From Acanthochlamys bracteata (Eukaryota > Streptophyta > Magnoliopsida > Pandanales > Velloziaceae), in contig CM034135.1 of NCBI GenBank assembly GCA_019914995.1, positions 7,256,501 through 7,320,500 on the forward strand: a stretch of 64,000 bases of DNA. The letters run 5' to 3'. Every line of letters begins with the position of its first letter. The first letter of the stretch is position 1. Positions 13,201 to 23,835 of the stretch are shown here, one piece after another. A model generated the notes under the pieces. The model did not search any database and was not told the origin of the DNA. It worked only from the letters and a program-made list of their open reading frames with translations. The translations under genes and the position numbers were made by a program.

Positions 13201-15803
13201 TTCTGTTATAACAGGACCGCTCTTTATTTAGTTAACAAAGCCCTAAATTTTGCACCATAGATAAATCCAATGATATTTCATTTCAGAAATAACCCACAAA
13301 GCCATAAAAAAAAAAGGTCAGCACCAAAACTGGTAAACTATAATAGCGTACCTGAAGGATTGCAGCCATGACACAAGGAGCTTCCCATAAGAGCAATCCT
13401 AAAGATTGTTGAAGTGTGTCTCCCATCTGCAAGACGAAATGATACAGAAATACTATTTTTTCCATGAAAGAAATAAGGGGGCATTTGGGATTGCTTATGA
13501 AATGGAGCTTTTGTTAAATGGAGGGTATTTTTATCTTTTTTGGAAAACGAGCTATATTTTTTTTTACTTTAAAAAAAAATAATAAAAATATGCAATAAAA
13601 AGATCTCACTTCGTAGAATTTTTCTGCTCTTTCTAAATTTTTAAATAAATTTTTTATATATTTATAAAATATGTATTGAAAAATATGAAATAGAAAAAAG
13701 TTGAGAAAAGCTGATAAGCAGCTTTTGAAACGGAGAACCAAACAGCGCCTAAATCAAGCTCTCTGATAGATAGTTGCGAATGGAATTCCTTTTAGTAATC
13801 AAAACAAGAGATTTAATAAGAATCAATTTAGTATCAGCTTTAGCAGGATTTAGCATAACACAACTAACATGCATTCCTTTTATCACTACACAAAAACGAC
13901 ATAAAGTGAAAACATAATTGAACGCTAAGGGTATGTTTTAATTGCAAAAAACTCCAATGTTTCCTTCTAAGTTCTACCACTTTATATGTTCAATTATCAC
14001 TCCGAACTCTACTTCCACTTCCACTTCTACACCAAACTCTATTTTTATCAAATTGTAACTCCAAATTTTACTTCACGTGTCCAATTATCATTTTGAATTT
14101 TATTTCTACCGAATCCAACTTTTCACCAAACTTCACTTCACAAAACTTACTTTCGCAAAGCTCATTTTCATGTGATTAAAACACACTTAAAAAAAAAGTT
14201 GACATAGAAAAATCCTATATTTAGTTATACTTTTATATTTGTCACAAGCTTAGAGCATATTTTAATTATAAGAAATTCCACTTACTCCGTGCAGATTTTG
14301 AGTTCTATCGCTCATGTGTTTCAATTATTATTCTGAACTCTACTTTTGCTTCCACATCAAACTCCATTTTCGTCAAAATTAACTTTAAATTTTACTTCAT
14401 ATATTTCAATTACCACTCCGAATTCTACTTCCATCAAACTCATTTCTCACCGAACTTCACTCTCACGAAGCTCACTTTTACGATACTCACTTTTATGTAA
14501 TTAAAACACGCTCTTATAGCTAGTTGGAAGGGCTACATAACTTCCTAATTGATTCTATATAACCAAGAGCAGTGAGGGAGCAAGAGAGGGAATTCCAAAA
14601 TCTGTCTATAATCTGTAATTGAAAGGAACATCAATCCTCTAAAACTACTAATCCTTTCCCCGAATAAGGAATATTTAAAGGTCCTTAAACCCACCGACAA
14701 AAACCAATACCTCTGAAAATCAGAAAGAGGATACTGCAAGCAGCAGCAGATTAGACAACCCTTGTTTAAGAGAAATTAGAATTGGAAAGATGTAAATTAC
14801 ACATACAACATACTGGAAACCCCAAAAAAAAAAAAGAATACTTAATTAGACACCATATAGATGAGATAAGGGAACAATGAGTTCCCAAAAATTAAAATTT
14901 TAAAATAAAAAATCAGAAGAAGGTGGGCAGGACATAACTACATAGCTATGAATAGAAAGCACATCTCAAATTCTGAACAAAATCTTCTCAATCAACTTAA
15001 GACGGACTTTCCAAAATCAAACATGATAACTATTGATAAAAGAAAAATAGAGAATTGGATTTTACCTTTACAAGTGCAGCCAGGGAATTTTCGCGAAGAT
15101 TGGGGTTCAAAATGTCTTCCAGCAGCTGTTTAAGTGAGGCCGCCGCACCCTTTCGTTCCCTGTTCAATCAAACCTTCGCACATTCATCATTCCAACATAG
15201 AAACAAGTAGAAAAACAGAAACCAAAATAGGAAAAATAATAACAATAAAATATAAAATATAAAGACAACAGTACATAAATGGAAAAACAACAGCGAAAAA
15301 TTCAACAATCAGGAGACAGGAAAAAGAAATTAAAATGGAAAAAAGTAATAAGTAGAAAGAAAGAGAATTTTAGCCAATTAGCCGCCCTCAGACGTTCATC
15401 AATCCAACACAGAAACCAAAACAAAAACACAAAATAAAGGAACAAAATAATGAAACAAGTGGGAATACATACTTTCTTCAATCCAACAAAGAAACACGAA
15501 CACAGAGAGAGAAGAGAGATAGAGAGAGAGAGATCGTATTGAGTAGCCGAATTCACAAAAACTCTTCAATCCAACACAAACATAATTAAAACACACACCC
15601 CCACATAAATCGAAAATAAAAACGAAGAAGAAAGAGGCAGAGACAGACCGCAGTGGAGACGCCAGCGAGTACGTAGTTGTTTCGAAAGGGAATTGTCGAG
15701 CCACGGAAGCAGAGAACAACCGTTTTGAAAGCTCAGCAATAGCTTTAGCTTTGAGTTCAGGCTTCAATGCGTCCACGTACAACTGCTCTATAACCGAATC
15801 CAT
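1233..15803 (-). CDS. CNOT9: Divergent CNOT9/RCD1-family protein (CCR4-NOT subunit), ~10 exons
   Basis: CNOT9 (Caf40/RCD1) is an armadillo-repeat subunit of the cytoplasmic CCR4-NOT deadenylase. Exons, high to low coordinates: 15803-15649, 15159-15066, 13426-13352, 4912-4823, 4557-4515, 3436-3330, 2743-2648, 1779-1589, 1505-1436 and a tentative terminal exon 1247-1233. All joins keep phase with GT-AG borders, giving about 311 aa, close to the usual ~300. Family blocks appear in order: ILNPNLRENSLAALVK, LLLWEAPCVMAAILQ, TYPFLSPPRLTEREASRV, NEYLRLTSLGVIGSISK, METEIFPKCLRSLDVGGELS, ILSDDVGIQYVCATAERFF and HHSSRLLKHIVGCFVRLYD. The N terminus (MDSVIEQLYVDALKPELKAK) and the short C terminus differ from canonical CNOT9, so it looks like a divergent paralogue. 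Intron 3 is ~8.4 kb and filled with transposons. The 3' end is the least certain part: reading on past 1436 gives a longer tail instead of exon 10. Confidence 0.85.
5295..5914 (+). repeat. 5' LTR of the Copia element
   Basis: About 620 bases that recur at 9960-11044. Matching landmarks are the 'tcgac...tgtgcgac' block near 5320 and 'tttatagtgaaattctt' near 5650, with a common end 'cttaaca'. The start reads TATTATA rather than the usual TG, and the copy opposite begins TATCATA, so the first bases have drifted or the exact border is a few bases off. A weak tRNA primer-site remnant (…tgagcca) follows directly at ~5922-5930. Confidence 0.8.
9960..11044 (+). repeat. 3' LTR of the Copia element, enlarged by an insertion
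   Basis: This is the second LTR copy, preceded by a purine-rich tract (caagtcaagg). It is ~1085 bases against ~620 for the 5' copy because extra sequence lies at about 10211-10724. The two LTRs differ at many sites outside the insertion, which indicates an old insertion. Confidence 0.8.
10211..10724. mobile_element. ~510 bp insertion within the 3' LTR, with an internal repeat
   Basis: The sequence has no counterpart in the 5' LTR, where only ~26 bases separate the same flanks. It holds two diverged copies of a unit ~148 bases apart (one near 10252, one near 10399), both reading 'tccaaatta...ctag.ttcg...gcgtag'. It is clearly less AT-rich than its surroundings. A 'tatttataag' TATA-like string near 10655 suggests LTR or promoter sequence from another element. 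No target duplication was recognised. I cannot assign a family. Confidence 0.55.
11078..12250 (+). mobile_element. Non-autonomous TIR element (TAA target duplication) carrying exon-like sequence
   Basis: The left end GGGCGTATTTCAAATATGTG and the reverse complement of the right end (GGGCGTGCTTCAAATATCTG) form terminal inverted repeats. TAA lies at 11075-11077 and 12251-12253, the 3 bp TWA target typical of PIF/Harbinger-type elements. Inside, 11250-11750 is less AT-rich and reads like exons with splice signals: ELGTYAFVILHDDGILIT then gtaatc; TDETCEQAAIFLKVMICDFK…STR then gtaaat; then IPPLFSKHLRENIRSEISAQ to a stop at ~11751. The second half is AT-rich with repeated 'aattgaaacacaaa' strings. 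No transposase is visible. The source of the coding-like piece is unknown to me. Confidence 0.7.
13477..13749. mobile_element. MITE, TAA target duplication
   Basis: About 273 bases between TAA at 13474-13476 and 13750-13752. The ends read inward as 'gggcatttgggattgctt' and, on the other strand, 'ggcgctgtttggttctc', a loose inverted pair. The core 'aaaaagatctcacttcgta' is almost identical to the element at 59200-59458, so both belong to one family. Non-coding. Confidence 0.7.
13929..14187. mobile_element. MITE of the 'agggtgtgttttaatt' family
   Basis: The left end 'agggtatgttttaattgc' is mirrored by the right end 'gtgattaaaacacactt'. The interior repeats CT-rich phrases such as 'ccgaactctacttccact' and 'caaactccatttt', as in the neighbour at 14253-14513. 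The exact target duplication is unclear. Non-coding. Confidence 0.55.
14253..14513. mobile_element. MITE with TTA target duplication
   Basis: Ends 'gagcatattttaattata' and, on the opposite strand, 'gagcgtgttttaattacat' form inverted repeats. TTA lies directly outside at 14250-14252 and 14514-14516. The interior resembles the MITE just upstream, so two relatives inserted side by side in the same intron. Confidence 0.72.
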
Positions 15804-15939
15804 CGCCGTTTTGCAGCGGCGCTGCTGTTGCTCTGCAGCGGCGGCGGTGGTGATGAATGTTTGAATCTGCTGTAGAGAGAGAGAGAAGGAATGAAATGAA
15901 TGTGGTCGGAGTAGTCGAGGAAAGAAGAAGAGACGGGTG

Positions 15940-15947
15940 TTTATATA
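15940..15947 (-). promoter_or_regulatory. Probable TATA box of the CNOT9-like gene
   Basis: On the minus strand this reads TATATAAA, about 137 bases before the ATG at 15803. The leader between them is rich in GA/CT tracts (for example 15860-15890), common in plant 5' UTRs. Position and sequence fit; no transcript data are available here. Confidence 0.5.
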
Positions 15948-16504
15948 GGGAACCGAGAAAAAGGAGAGAGAGAGAGAGAGTGCAGAAAGAGTGGAAGAAG
16001 GGAGTGTACGTAATAACTGTTTTGGATTTTTCTGTTTTTTGCAAAATAGGGCTAATTCAAGTTTTCAATCTTTCATTCAATGGTTTAATTACATGATACA
16101 GATTCTTATGGCTGATTGGTTTCTATTCTTTTCATTCTTTTGTTTCGCTAAAATTTGGGATCTTCTTTTTTTTTTCAAACATTTGTTTTTAGGTAATGTC
16201 CAAAAAAAAATGTCAACTAGTACACACATGCTTCAGACAACAACGATACGATTTATCATGATTGTTAACATGTGGGGTATATTTACAAATGCTTCAAATA
16301 ATTTTTTTAAAATATTATTTTAAAAAATAAGTTTATTTATTTAATAATAAATAATTAATTATGTATTAAATTTTTTTGAGATAGATAATTTATTTTATTT
16401 TTCAAATTAAAAAAACTTATATACTTAAAACTTTATTGTAAAATAAAAAATTAAAATTAAAATGGTAATAAGTATTGCCAAACTATACAGTGATATCATT
16501 TTAA

Positions 16505-16720
16505 GAGTGTGTTTGGTATTGCATTTCAAATTAATTTTTTTAATTATATATTTTTTAATATATATTTTATAAATATTTAAAAATTTTATTTAAAAACGTA
16601 GATAGTGTAAAAAAATTTTACGTAATAAAATTTTTTGTTACATATTTTTATTGTTTATTAATAAAAAAATAAGTTTTTATTTTCAAAAAAAATAAAAAAA
16701 ATTCATTTCATAATGCACCC
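16505..16720. mobile_element. MITE with TAA target duplication in the spacer before AAC
   Basis: 216 bases with ends 'gagtgtgtttggtattgca' and, reversed, 'gggtgcattatgaaatg'. TAA is at 16502-16504 and 16721-16723. The rest of the spacer 16050-17540 is AT-rich with no gene-like frame. Confidence 0.65.
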
Positions 16721-17544
16721 TAAATTTGAAACGGCTACCGGTTTTATATTACACGTCAATCCTATGTTCTAACATAGCGAATGTTTAGCTGTGCTTTTTC
16801 CTTACTTTTTTATCTCATTTCTTATTTTTTATTGTCTAAGAAATCTATTACAAAAGAATTTTTTTTTGTTTCAAATTTAAATTTTCTGAATAAATTATAC
16901 ATCATAATATTTTTATATATACATTTTTTTTTAAATTAAAAAAACTTTAAGAAAACACTACTAAAAACTAAATAAAATATCTTTAAGAAAATTCTAAAAA
17001 ATCCCTTTTCTTAGCATAGTATATTTAGGAATAGAATCCTAACTTAACATATGCGGCTTTTTTTACGGGCTAAAATCATTAAGAATCTATTTATTCATCA
17101 AAATAATTTCTAAACAATAAATTTATAAAATAAAACTAAATTTATAAATTAATTTTAGTATAAATAAATTTGAATAAAATAACACCTTCAAGTAAAAATG
17201 ATTATATCTCTACTTGAAAAGATAACTATGAATAGGTATACAATTTCTTTTGTTAAATTTAATTTTTCAGGGATGTATTTACAGGTTATTCATTTGTATG
17301 TATAGATTTTCTAAGGAATTTCATGAACCAAATGCATGCACAACTAATTTATACCAAACTGCAATGTAGCTCTATTTATTTTTACCTCTCTTCAGTAATA
17401 CATTCACAAAAAAAGAAGTTCCATTCACTTGAAAGCACACACTGCAAAACAACAGTATAATCAGAAATACTAAGAAGTATCTTACAAAGACGTATCATTC
17501 ATTATTCACACCAATAAGGAACAGCATGAATTTTATGGTTGGGC

Positions 17545-18929
17545 TCAGCTTCCACCACCAGAACTGTATTTCTTTCCCAAAAGAAGCACCTGCAACTTAT
17601 CGTAGCAAGCCAAAACGCCAGCCCCTGCAACTGCACGAAGAATGTTGGCACCAGCGCCCTTGAACAGAGATTTGGAACCTTCTTTCTTCATGATTTGCGA
17701 AAACGCATCAAGTGAGCTCTTGTACTTAACAGCTTCGCCTGATGTCATCATCATCCTTCTGCGGACTGTATCAATTGGGTATGAAGCAAGTCCTGCACCT
17801 ATTGTACTGATCCATCCAAGTAAGAAGCTAGCAAGGAAATTATCCTACAAGCAGATAAAATTGTATGGTTACTATTGAGCTTGTGTTTTTTTATAAAGGT
17901 CAGTGAAACTAACACAAGAAATTAATCCAAAGCTGGCAAAAACAAATTATTCTTGCTTACGAGGAGAATAGTACAATTAATCGTGCATAAAGAAAAAAAC
18001 CAACCTGCAAAGAGCCAACCAGTACCACTGGTTTCAAAGAATCGTACATTCCAAAATAGAGACCTCGGTACACAATTATACCGACACATGAAATGCCGAA
18101 ACCTCTATATAAGCCTGCAATTCCATCAGACTTCATGGTTTTCCTGTAAACGTCAAGAATGCCATTGAACTGTCTTTCACCTCCTGTTTTGGCAGCCTTA
18201 GCATCATTTGCAAGACGTGTCCTCGCAAAATCCAGGGAGTACACGAACAGAAGAGAGGTGGCACCAGCAGCACCACCAGATGCCAAGTTTCCAGCTAACC
18301 ATTTTAAGTATCCATCCCGATCTTTTTGGAAGTTGAAGAGAGACTTGAAGTAGTCCTTGAAGGCGAAGTTCAGGGCCTAGTGTCAAGTGCATTCAAACAG
18401 TCAAATAATGGAGATGGAGATGAATGACTGCACAAGTAAAAATCAGTAACGTTACTACCTGAGTTGGGAAATAACGAATGACATTTGCTGTATTCCCTCT
18501 CCATAATGAAATCATTCCTTCATCCTTAACAGTTCGGCTAAAACAGTCCCCAATTCCTTTATACGGTTCAGAAAGCCGACCAGATTTAATCATCTCCTCC
18601 TGGTTCTGAAGTAAAAGCTTCACACGCTCAATTGGAGCAGCAGCTGTCTTGGAGACAGCTGCAGAGACTCCACCCATTAGAAAGTCTATTGCAAAGCCGT
18701 ATGGGCCCTTTTCACTGGGCGCATTAGCAGATATTTGATTACCAGAAAGTAAACATGAAGCTTCAAAACTTCTGCTTTGGTATTGCAGAATTGAACATTG
18801 AGAGGAATCATTTAGATAAATGCCCTTTGTCGAGTAGATCCTGCTCTTCCTAGCACATGAGTATAAACAAGGCTGTGACTGTCCAAATATCTTTTGCTTC
18901 ACAGAAGGATGATAATAACAACTGTCCAT
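17545..18929 (-). CDS. AAC: Mitochondrial ADP/ATP carrier (adenine nucleotide translocator)
   Basis: Exchanges cytosolic ADP for matrix ATP across the mitochondrial inner membrane. Exons are 18929-18459, 18376-18005 and 17844-17545, all in phase 0 with GT-AG borders, giving 380 aa, normal for plants. The carrier signature RRRMMM is present at about residues 309-314. The three mitochondrial-carrier repeats are readable: [32 protein letters not shown] and [16 protein letters not shown]. The ~70 residues before the carrier core, rich in Ser, Tyr and Arg with few acidic residues, match the cleavable N-terminal extension of plant carriers. I chose MDSCYYHP at 18929 because a good acceptor (gcgcag, read on the minus strand) lies about 10 bases upstream; the frame could be extended to 19004, but that would cross the acceptor. 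Confidence 0.95.
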
Positions 18930-18939
18930 ATTTGTGACT

Positions 18940-20830
18940 CCTGCGCATAAGACATCATAACTGTAAACATGAACTGGAATTAAGTTACAAGAAGGAACAC
19001 ACATTTACAGGCTGAGTGCTTCATTTGATAAAAATAATTCAACTCGTTTAAGGTATCTTTATAGTCCAAAGTGAAGATGAAGTTAGACAGAATATAGTAT
19101 GTTGAAACCCAGAAAATACCCAAAATTCTCCAAATGAAGAAGAACTACAATCTGCCACATTCTTTATAAGCACGAATAAATCAGAGGAATTCCTAAAGAC
19201 TGATAGTTCCAGGCTTTTGGAACACTCCAGGAATATTTAACATTTTCAGCTTGTTACCCCCCTAAGTACAAGACTAACATGCACTCTATGTTCCAACTGT
19301 GAGTGGTGTTGTCTCCTAATGTTATTACTAATTTTATTCATGCGCTTTTTAACTGAAAAAGTATAAACTACAGAACATCCAACAACTATATCGAATATCG
19401 TGTATCACACGATTGCTCAGGCTATTGCTTCGTATCAGAGTGGCACAGTGAAGTTGAAAAACAGAAACAAAGACCTTGCAAGTCACAAACTGGATAGTTA
19501 CTCCGAAAAATTTATTGGTTAAGCTGTCTACATTAATACTAAATCAATTCTTGACAAAGATCTAATGCTATTGAGGTCATCCTATAGGTAGAACAATCTA
19601 TGTAATGCCCTCGGATTACTATCCAAATTATAACCTCTGTTCTGTTCACATAGGTTCTAATTAAGCTAAACTCTAACCGGAGGCCATCTTAAGAGTTACT
19701 TACGCAATATTCTCATAGAAAAGAAAAGGGTGTTAATTTGGAAGTTAGAAGTTCAACCATGATCAAATTTGAGACTGTCCAAGATATTAATGACATTCAT
19801 ACTAGCAACCAAAGCACACTTGAAAGACATATATGGCAGAATGGGCTAGCATCCTGAATTCCTAATGGATAATGTGTTCTCACAAACATCAATCTTATGC
19901 TAACGCACATACATATTCAAATATGTTTTGTAATTTTCCTTGTACAATGACAAAGTTTTCGAAACAAATAAGAAGGTGACAACCTGGTTAAGACAGGTGA
20001 TAAGCAGTATAGCTAAAAGGAGCGAACACTCTCATATGCAGACTTGCAGTGCCACTTGGAAAACCAAGTTTATCTGATGCCTCCAAAAACTTGGCATGTT
20101 AATACAGTTGAGAGAACTTACAAAAAGCTTCTAACTACACTCTACTTGTTGTTTGTGACTATTCTTGAATTTGGTTTCAGAATTCATATTTGATAACGTT
20201 TTCATATAAATTTTGTATTATGCACAGGCTATAGTTTGGATTTGATTGGAAGAGATATAGAAAGGGGAAAAAGCTTCTGAAAAAAGCGATACTTTTCTTG
20301 CTTAGAGCTTCTGAAAATGATCAGCTTCCAGAAATCTACAAGCTAAACTTGGAGTAAGCACCAAAGAAATCATTTACTCAAACTATCATAATTAAAAGGA
20401 TGTAAACTAGAGAGACAGAAAACCAGACAAGTAGAAGCATTTTTAACAATTGATAAGCAAGAAGTAAGAGATGCATATATGTATCTAAACTATAAACACT
20501 GAACAACCAAAATAAAGCAATCAATCAACAGAACAATCCTGTAGCAAACAACAATGCATCTTGCGAGAACAGCAGTTCAAATTCTCTAACAATATTATCA
20601 CCAAAGAACAATAGATAGAGATCAGAGAGCTTGCCAGAGGGAAGAAACAAGCAATGGCAGCAATCCTCTCAGATTCGTAGCAGAGGGGGGAAAAAAAGAG
20701 AGAGACAGAGAGAGAGCAAAGCAGAGTGAGGCGTGGCAGAACTATCGTGGCGAAATGTGAAGTAAAGACTGGAAGAGTTCTCCAGAGATGTAAGAGACGT
20801 GGCACAACCTTTCCATGTCACACAAGTCAG
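18940..20830 (-). other. Probable 5' UTR intron and leader of the ADP/ATP carrier gene
   Basis: No gene-like frame is visible on either strand over ~1.9 kb, and a splice acceptor stands just before the AAC start codon. A GA/CT-rich stretch at 20685-20730 resembles a plant leader. The donor site could not be fixed by eye. This is inference from spacing and splice signals. Confidence 0.45.
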
Positions 20831-20927
20831 ACGCTCACTTGAAAAAAGGTTTGAGTTTTATTCAACATTAGAACTACTAGCATATAGTAGCATTTCTTTT
20901 ATGCATGATTTTTCATGACTTTAAGAA

Positions 20928-21572
20928 CATAGTTGTAAAAATCGAATCAAATATTAAGCCAAAAAATTATTTAGATCAACGAATCACGGATTGACTCGTC
21001 GGATCAATAGATTGAACCGTTATATTAAAAATACTAAAGTGTTGACGGTAGTACGAACGCTTATTTATTTCAAAAAAAAAATTTTTTTTTCATTAAAAGA
21101 CATAAAAAAATAAACCAATAAAAAATATATTAAAAAAATATTTTAAATAATAAATTTCAAAAGAAATTCTTTGTTTTAAAATAATTTTGTTATTTTTCTT
21201 ACAATTTAACAAAATTAATAATATAAAAACTTAAAAATCACTAATAATAAATATTTATAAATAAAATATAACAAACTTATTTTTTTGTATTATCATATCC
21301 AAATATAAAAAAAATTATATATTGTATTTCAATATAAGACTACTAATAATTATTTTTGCTTCAATATATCACAAATTTAAATTTTTTAAAATTTAATTTA
21401 ACCCAGTTCAACCAGGACAAGCGGATCGAGCGGATCGATCGGATCGAAGCGGGTCAGAAAGGATCGAAGCGGGTCAGAGCGGATCGATTGTATAAACGGT
21501 TTTATTATAAATCCGGACCGATTTATGCTCCGGTCGATCCGGACGGACCGATCCGAATTTTATAACTATGTT
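20928..21572. mobile_element. TIR element with GGATCG-type short repeats
   Basis: The left end 'acatagttgtaaaaatcg' and the reverse complement of the right end 'acatagttataaaattcg' are inverted repeats. The body is AT-rich up to ~21400. From 21419 to 21545 there is a run of degenerate repeats of the 'gcggatcgaagcgggtcag' kind, the only GC-rich block in the spacer. A related 'gatcaacgaatcacgg…gatcaatag' stretch near 20975-21010 may mirror it. No transposase frame is seen and the target duplication was not resolved. Confidence 0.6.
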
Positions 21573-22253
21573 CAAGAGGCCTTTTTTCAGTTAAATTGCG
21601 AATCCTTTTTGCGTTAGTTAAAAGATACTTTACACTGCTTTACCATAAAAATATAATAAAACTTTACCATAAAAACTTTTATTAGTTATTATATATTTTT
21701 AAATAAAAAATAAAACTTATTTTTAAAATAGAATAAAAATATTTATAAGGTATTTTAGTTTATAAGAGTGTGCTTATTTTAAAGCAAATTTATTTTTCAA
21801 AAATAAATTTAAAAAATTTAAAATATCAATAAAAAAATAAATTTTTATATTAATTGTACTAAAAGTAAATTTTAAAATACGGCTAAGCATGTCTAAACAT
21901 AAAGTTTAGATGGTAAATAAATACGGCTAAGCATTTCTAAAATTTTAATGAAGTAACTGAAAACAATCAAATGCATAAAATATGGTAGCGATTAGTAGCC
22001 ATTTCAAGATTAGAGGAATTAGGCATCCAATTGAAGTTACAACTTGATAACTATTTAAGGTATAAGGTAGCCATTTAGCTTTAAACATACTAAATTTAGA
22101 AAGAATTAAAACAAGCCCTTAACCTTTTTATCTTCCCGGAGTGTCCAAACTGGTAATCCCAAAAATCTTACCAGCCGCTTTCTTCAAAAAACCTATAAAT
22201 ACCCTTCCCTTACAAACCCATTCTTCTTCAGAATCAAAAGATTTAAAAAGAAA
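21573..22253. other. AT-rich spacer upstream of the F-box pseudogene
   Basis: The stretch holds A/T-rich MITE-like sequence, including a short internal echo: 'tacggctaagcat' occurs at ~21880 and ~21922. The part at 22190-22250 (tataaatacccttccc) looks like a core promoter with a TATA-like TATAAATA about 60 bases before the first ATG of the pseudogene. Confidence 0.4.
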
Positions 22254-23253
22254 ATGTTTCTCTTCTCTGAACGCACACTGAAGAAGAAGACGATTATCAA
22301 CACCGCCATCACCAACAACAAAGATTCATCTCCACCGTCCGGTGATCAGCAGTGTCTGTACCGACGGTGGTGTTCGTTTAACTGAACTGCCGGAATCTAT
22401 CCGGTTATTTATATTGACATTTTTACCCCTGAAGTACGCTATTCGAACCGGCGTGCTTTCCATCTCAATGGCGTGGTTTATGCGCCCACCGTTGGCTTCA
22501 CCCTTCCTCCATCACTGGCATTGCCAGCCATATCAAATGGCTCCACGTCATCAGATGCGGAGGTGATGGTTGCTCGGTTCGAGAGCTTTGTTGCCGAAAA
22601 AAATCCGATAAGATCGACTCGTTGGTTCTTGGCTTTAGACCGAAGCCAGATGTTTTGCGGAAGTTCACTCAGTGCCTTGTTTCTGCTGCTGACCGTGGGA
22701 TTGAAGAGCTGGTCCTCGATTTCGTAGAGAAATATGAACAGATTGAATGCTTGAGGCAGCTGTGGGGTGGCGGCCCGAGAAAAAGGAAAGAGCTGTTGTA
22801 TTATGCAATTTCATTTGGGAAAGTTTGAATCAGTAGTTCGGCTTTATATTGGCGGATTTAATCTACTATGCAGTCTACTGCTTTTAAAATGTCTATGTGT
22901 TTACAGTATTTAACTCTGGAAGGGGTTCATATTACGGATGCTGCATTTCGAAGGTTTAACCTTTAGTGTTTGGGCACCGCTTGAAGATTTTCTTTTTTAG
23001 CTCAGGTTGGCCTAATTCTGGCTTGCCGAATAGTAATTGGGTAGGTGAGCTAAGTGGGACTACTGAACCGTGTTAATGCACTAACCTTCTGCAGCGTCGC
23101 CCTTCAGGTAATTGAAAGTGAGCCTTATGTTATTGAGCTTTCCCGTTTAGCAGGAATTGATGATGTGGTAGTTGGTTTTGTTGAATGAGAATATATGTAA
23201 TACTTTCTTTCATGCTGCTAATGAGAGATTTGGGGGATTTCTGCAGCCTGAGA

Positions 23254-23835
23254 TGTTAGAAATTATAAAGTCATTATATAAATTAATAGTTCACTAGAAT
23301 GTAACAAGTTAAATGTGCATTAATAAATTAATAGTTCACTAGAATGTAACAAGTTAAATGTGCATTAATATTGGAATGCCAAGGATCAAGAAACACGAAT
23401 CATTATCCAAGAAGTTGGAAAGTCAACGGTCAAGGATTTTGAAGCATCTTTTAGAAGATGGAAGACCAAAAGACTTGAACAATTAATGAAAAGATGAAAG
23501 GACAACCGTTTGAAAATTTAAGAGTCTCCTTGAGGCATTCTATATATATATGAATGAGAGATATTTGCTTGGAAGATAGAACAAGTCAAAGCATTCTAGT
23601 GAGAGTTCCTACTTAAAGTATAACACAAAAGTATAATTGTTTTGTTTTAGTAATTTTCTTGAAGTCTAGTTTATCTTATCGTAGAATTTTTCTCATTTTT
23701 TTCTATGTAAATTTTTTATCTTTGTGATTGTCTTACTTTTGTCTCAATTCTCGTATTGCTTACGCAAAATCTTTAAATATATTTTATATTTTCACTGCAT
23801 CCATCGACAATCAAACACACTCACTATTTTCAACA
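23254..23835 (+). mobile_element. Solo LTR with perfect 5 bp target duplication
   Basis: 582 bases starting TGTTAG and ending CAACA, flanked on both sides by TGAGA (23249-23253 and 23836-23840). Removing it and one TGAGA restores the frame FCSLR-NLVEL of the F-box remnant. A TATA-like 'tctatatatatatg' lies at ~23540, as expected in an LTR promoter. The interior has no coding sequence, so it is a solo LTR left by recombination. It includes a 45 bp tandem duplication near its left end. Confidence 0.85.
23281..23369. repeat. 45 bp tandem duplication inside the solo LTR
   Basis: The unit 'aattaatagttcactagaat…gcattaat' occurs twice, at 23281-23324 and 23326-23369, with no visible difference. Near-identity suggests a recent slip or duplication. 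Confidence 0.9.

Noticed and set aside
15302..15648. Long minus-strand frame continuing past exon 1 of the CNOT9-like gene
   Set aside because: After the gtctgt donor at 15648 the reading becomes Phe/Leu/Ser-rich intron translation. Exon 2 at 15159 restores the family sequence in phase.
23281..23369. Possible CRISPR-like or satellite array
   Set aside because: There are only two adjacent copies without spacers, inside an LTR. This is a simple tandem duplication.
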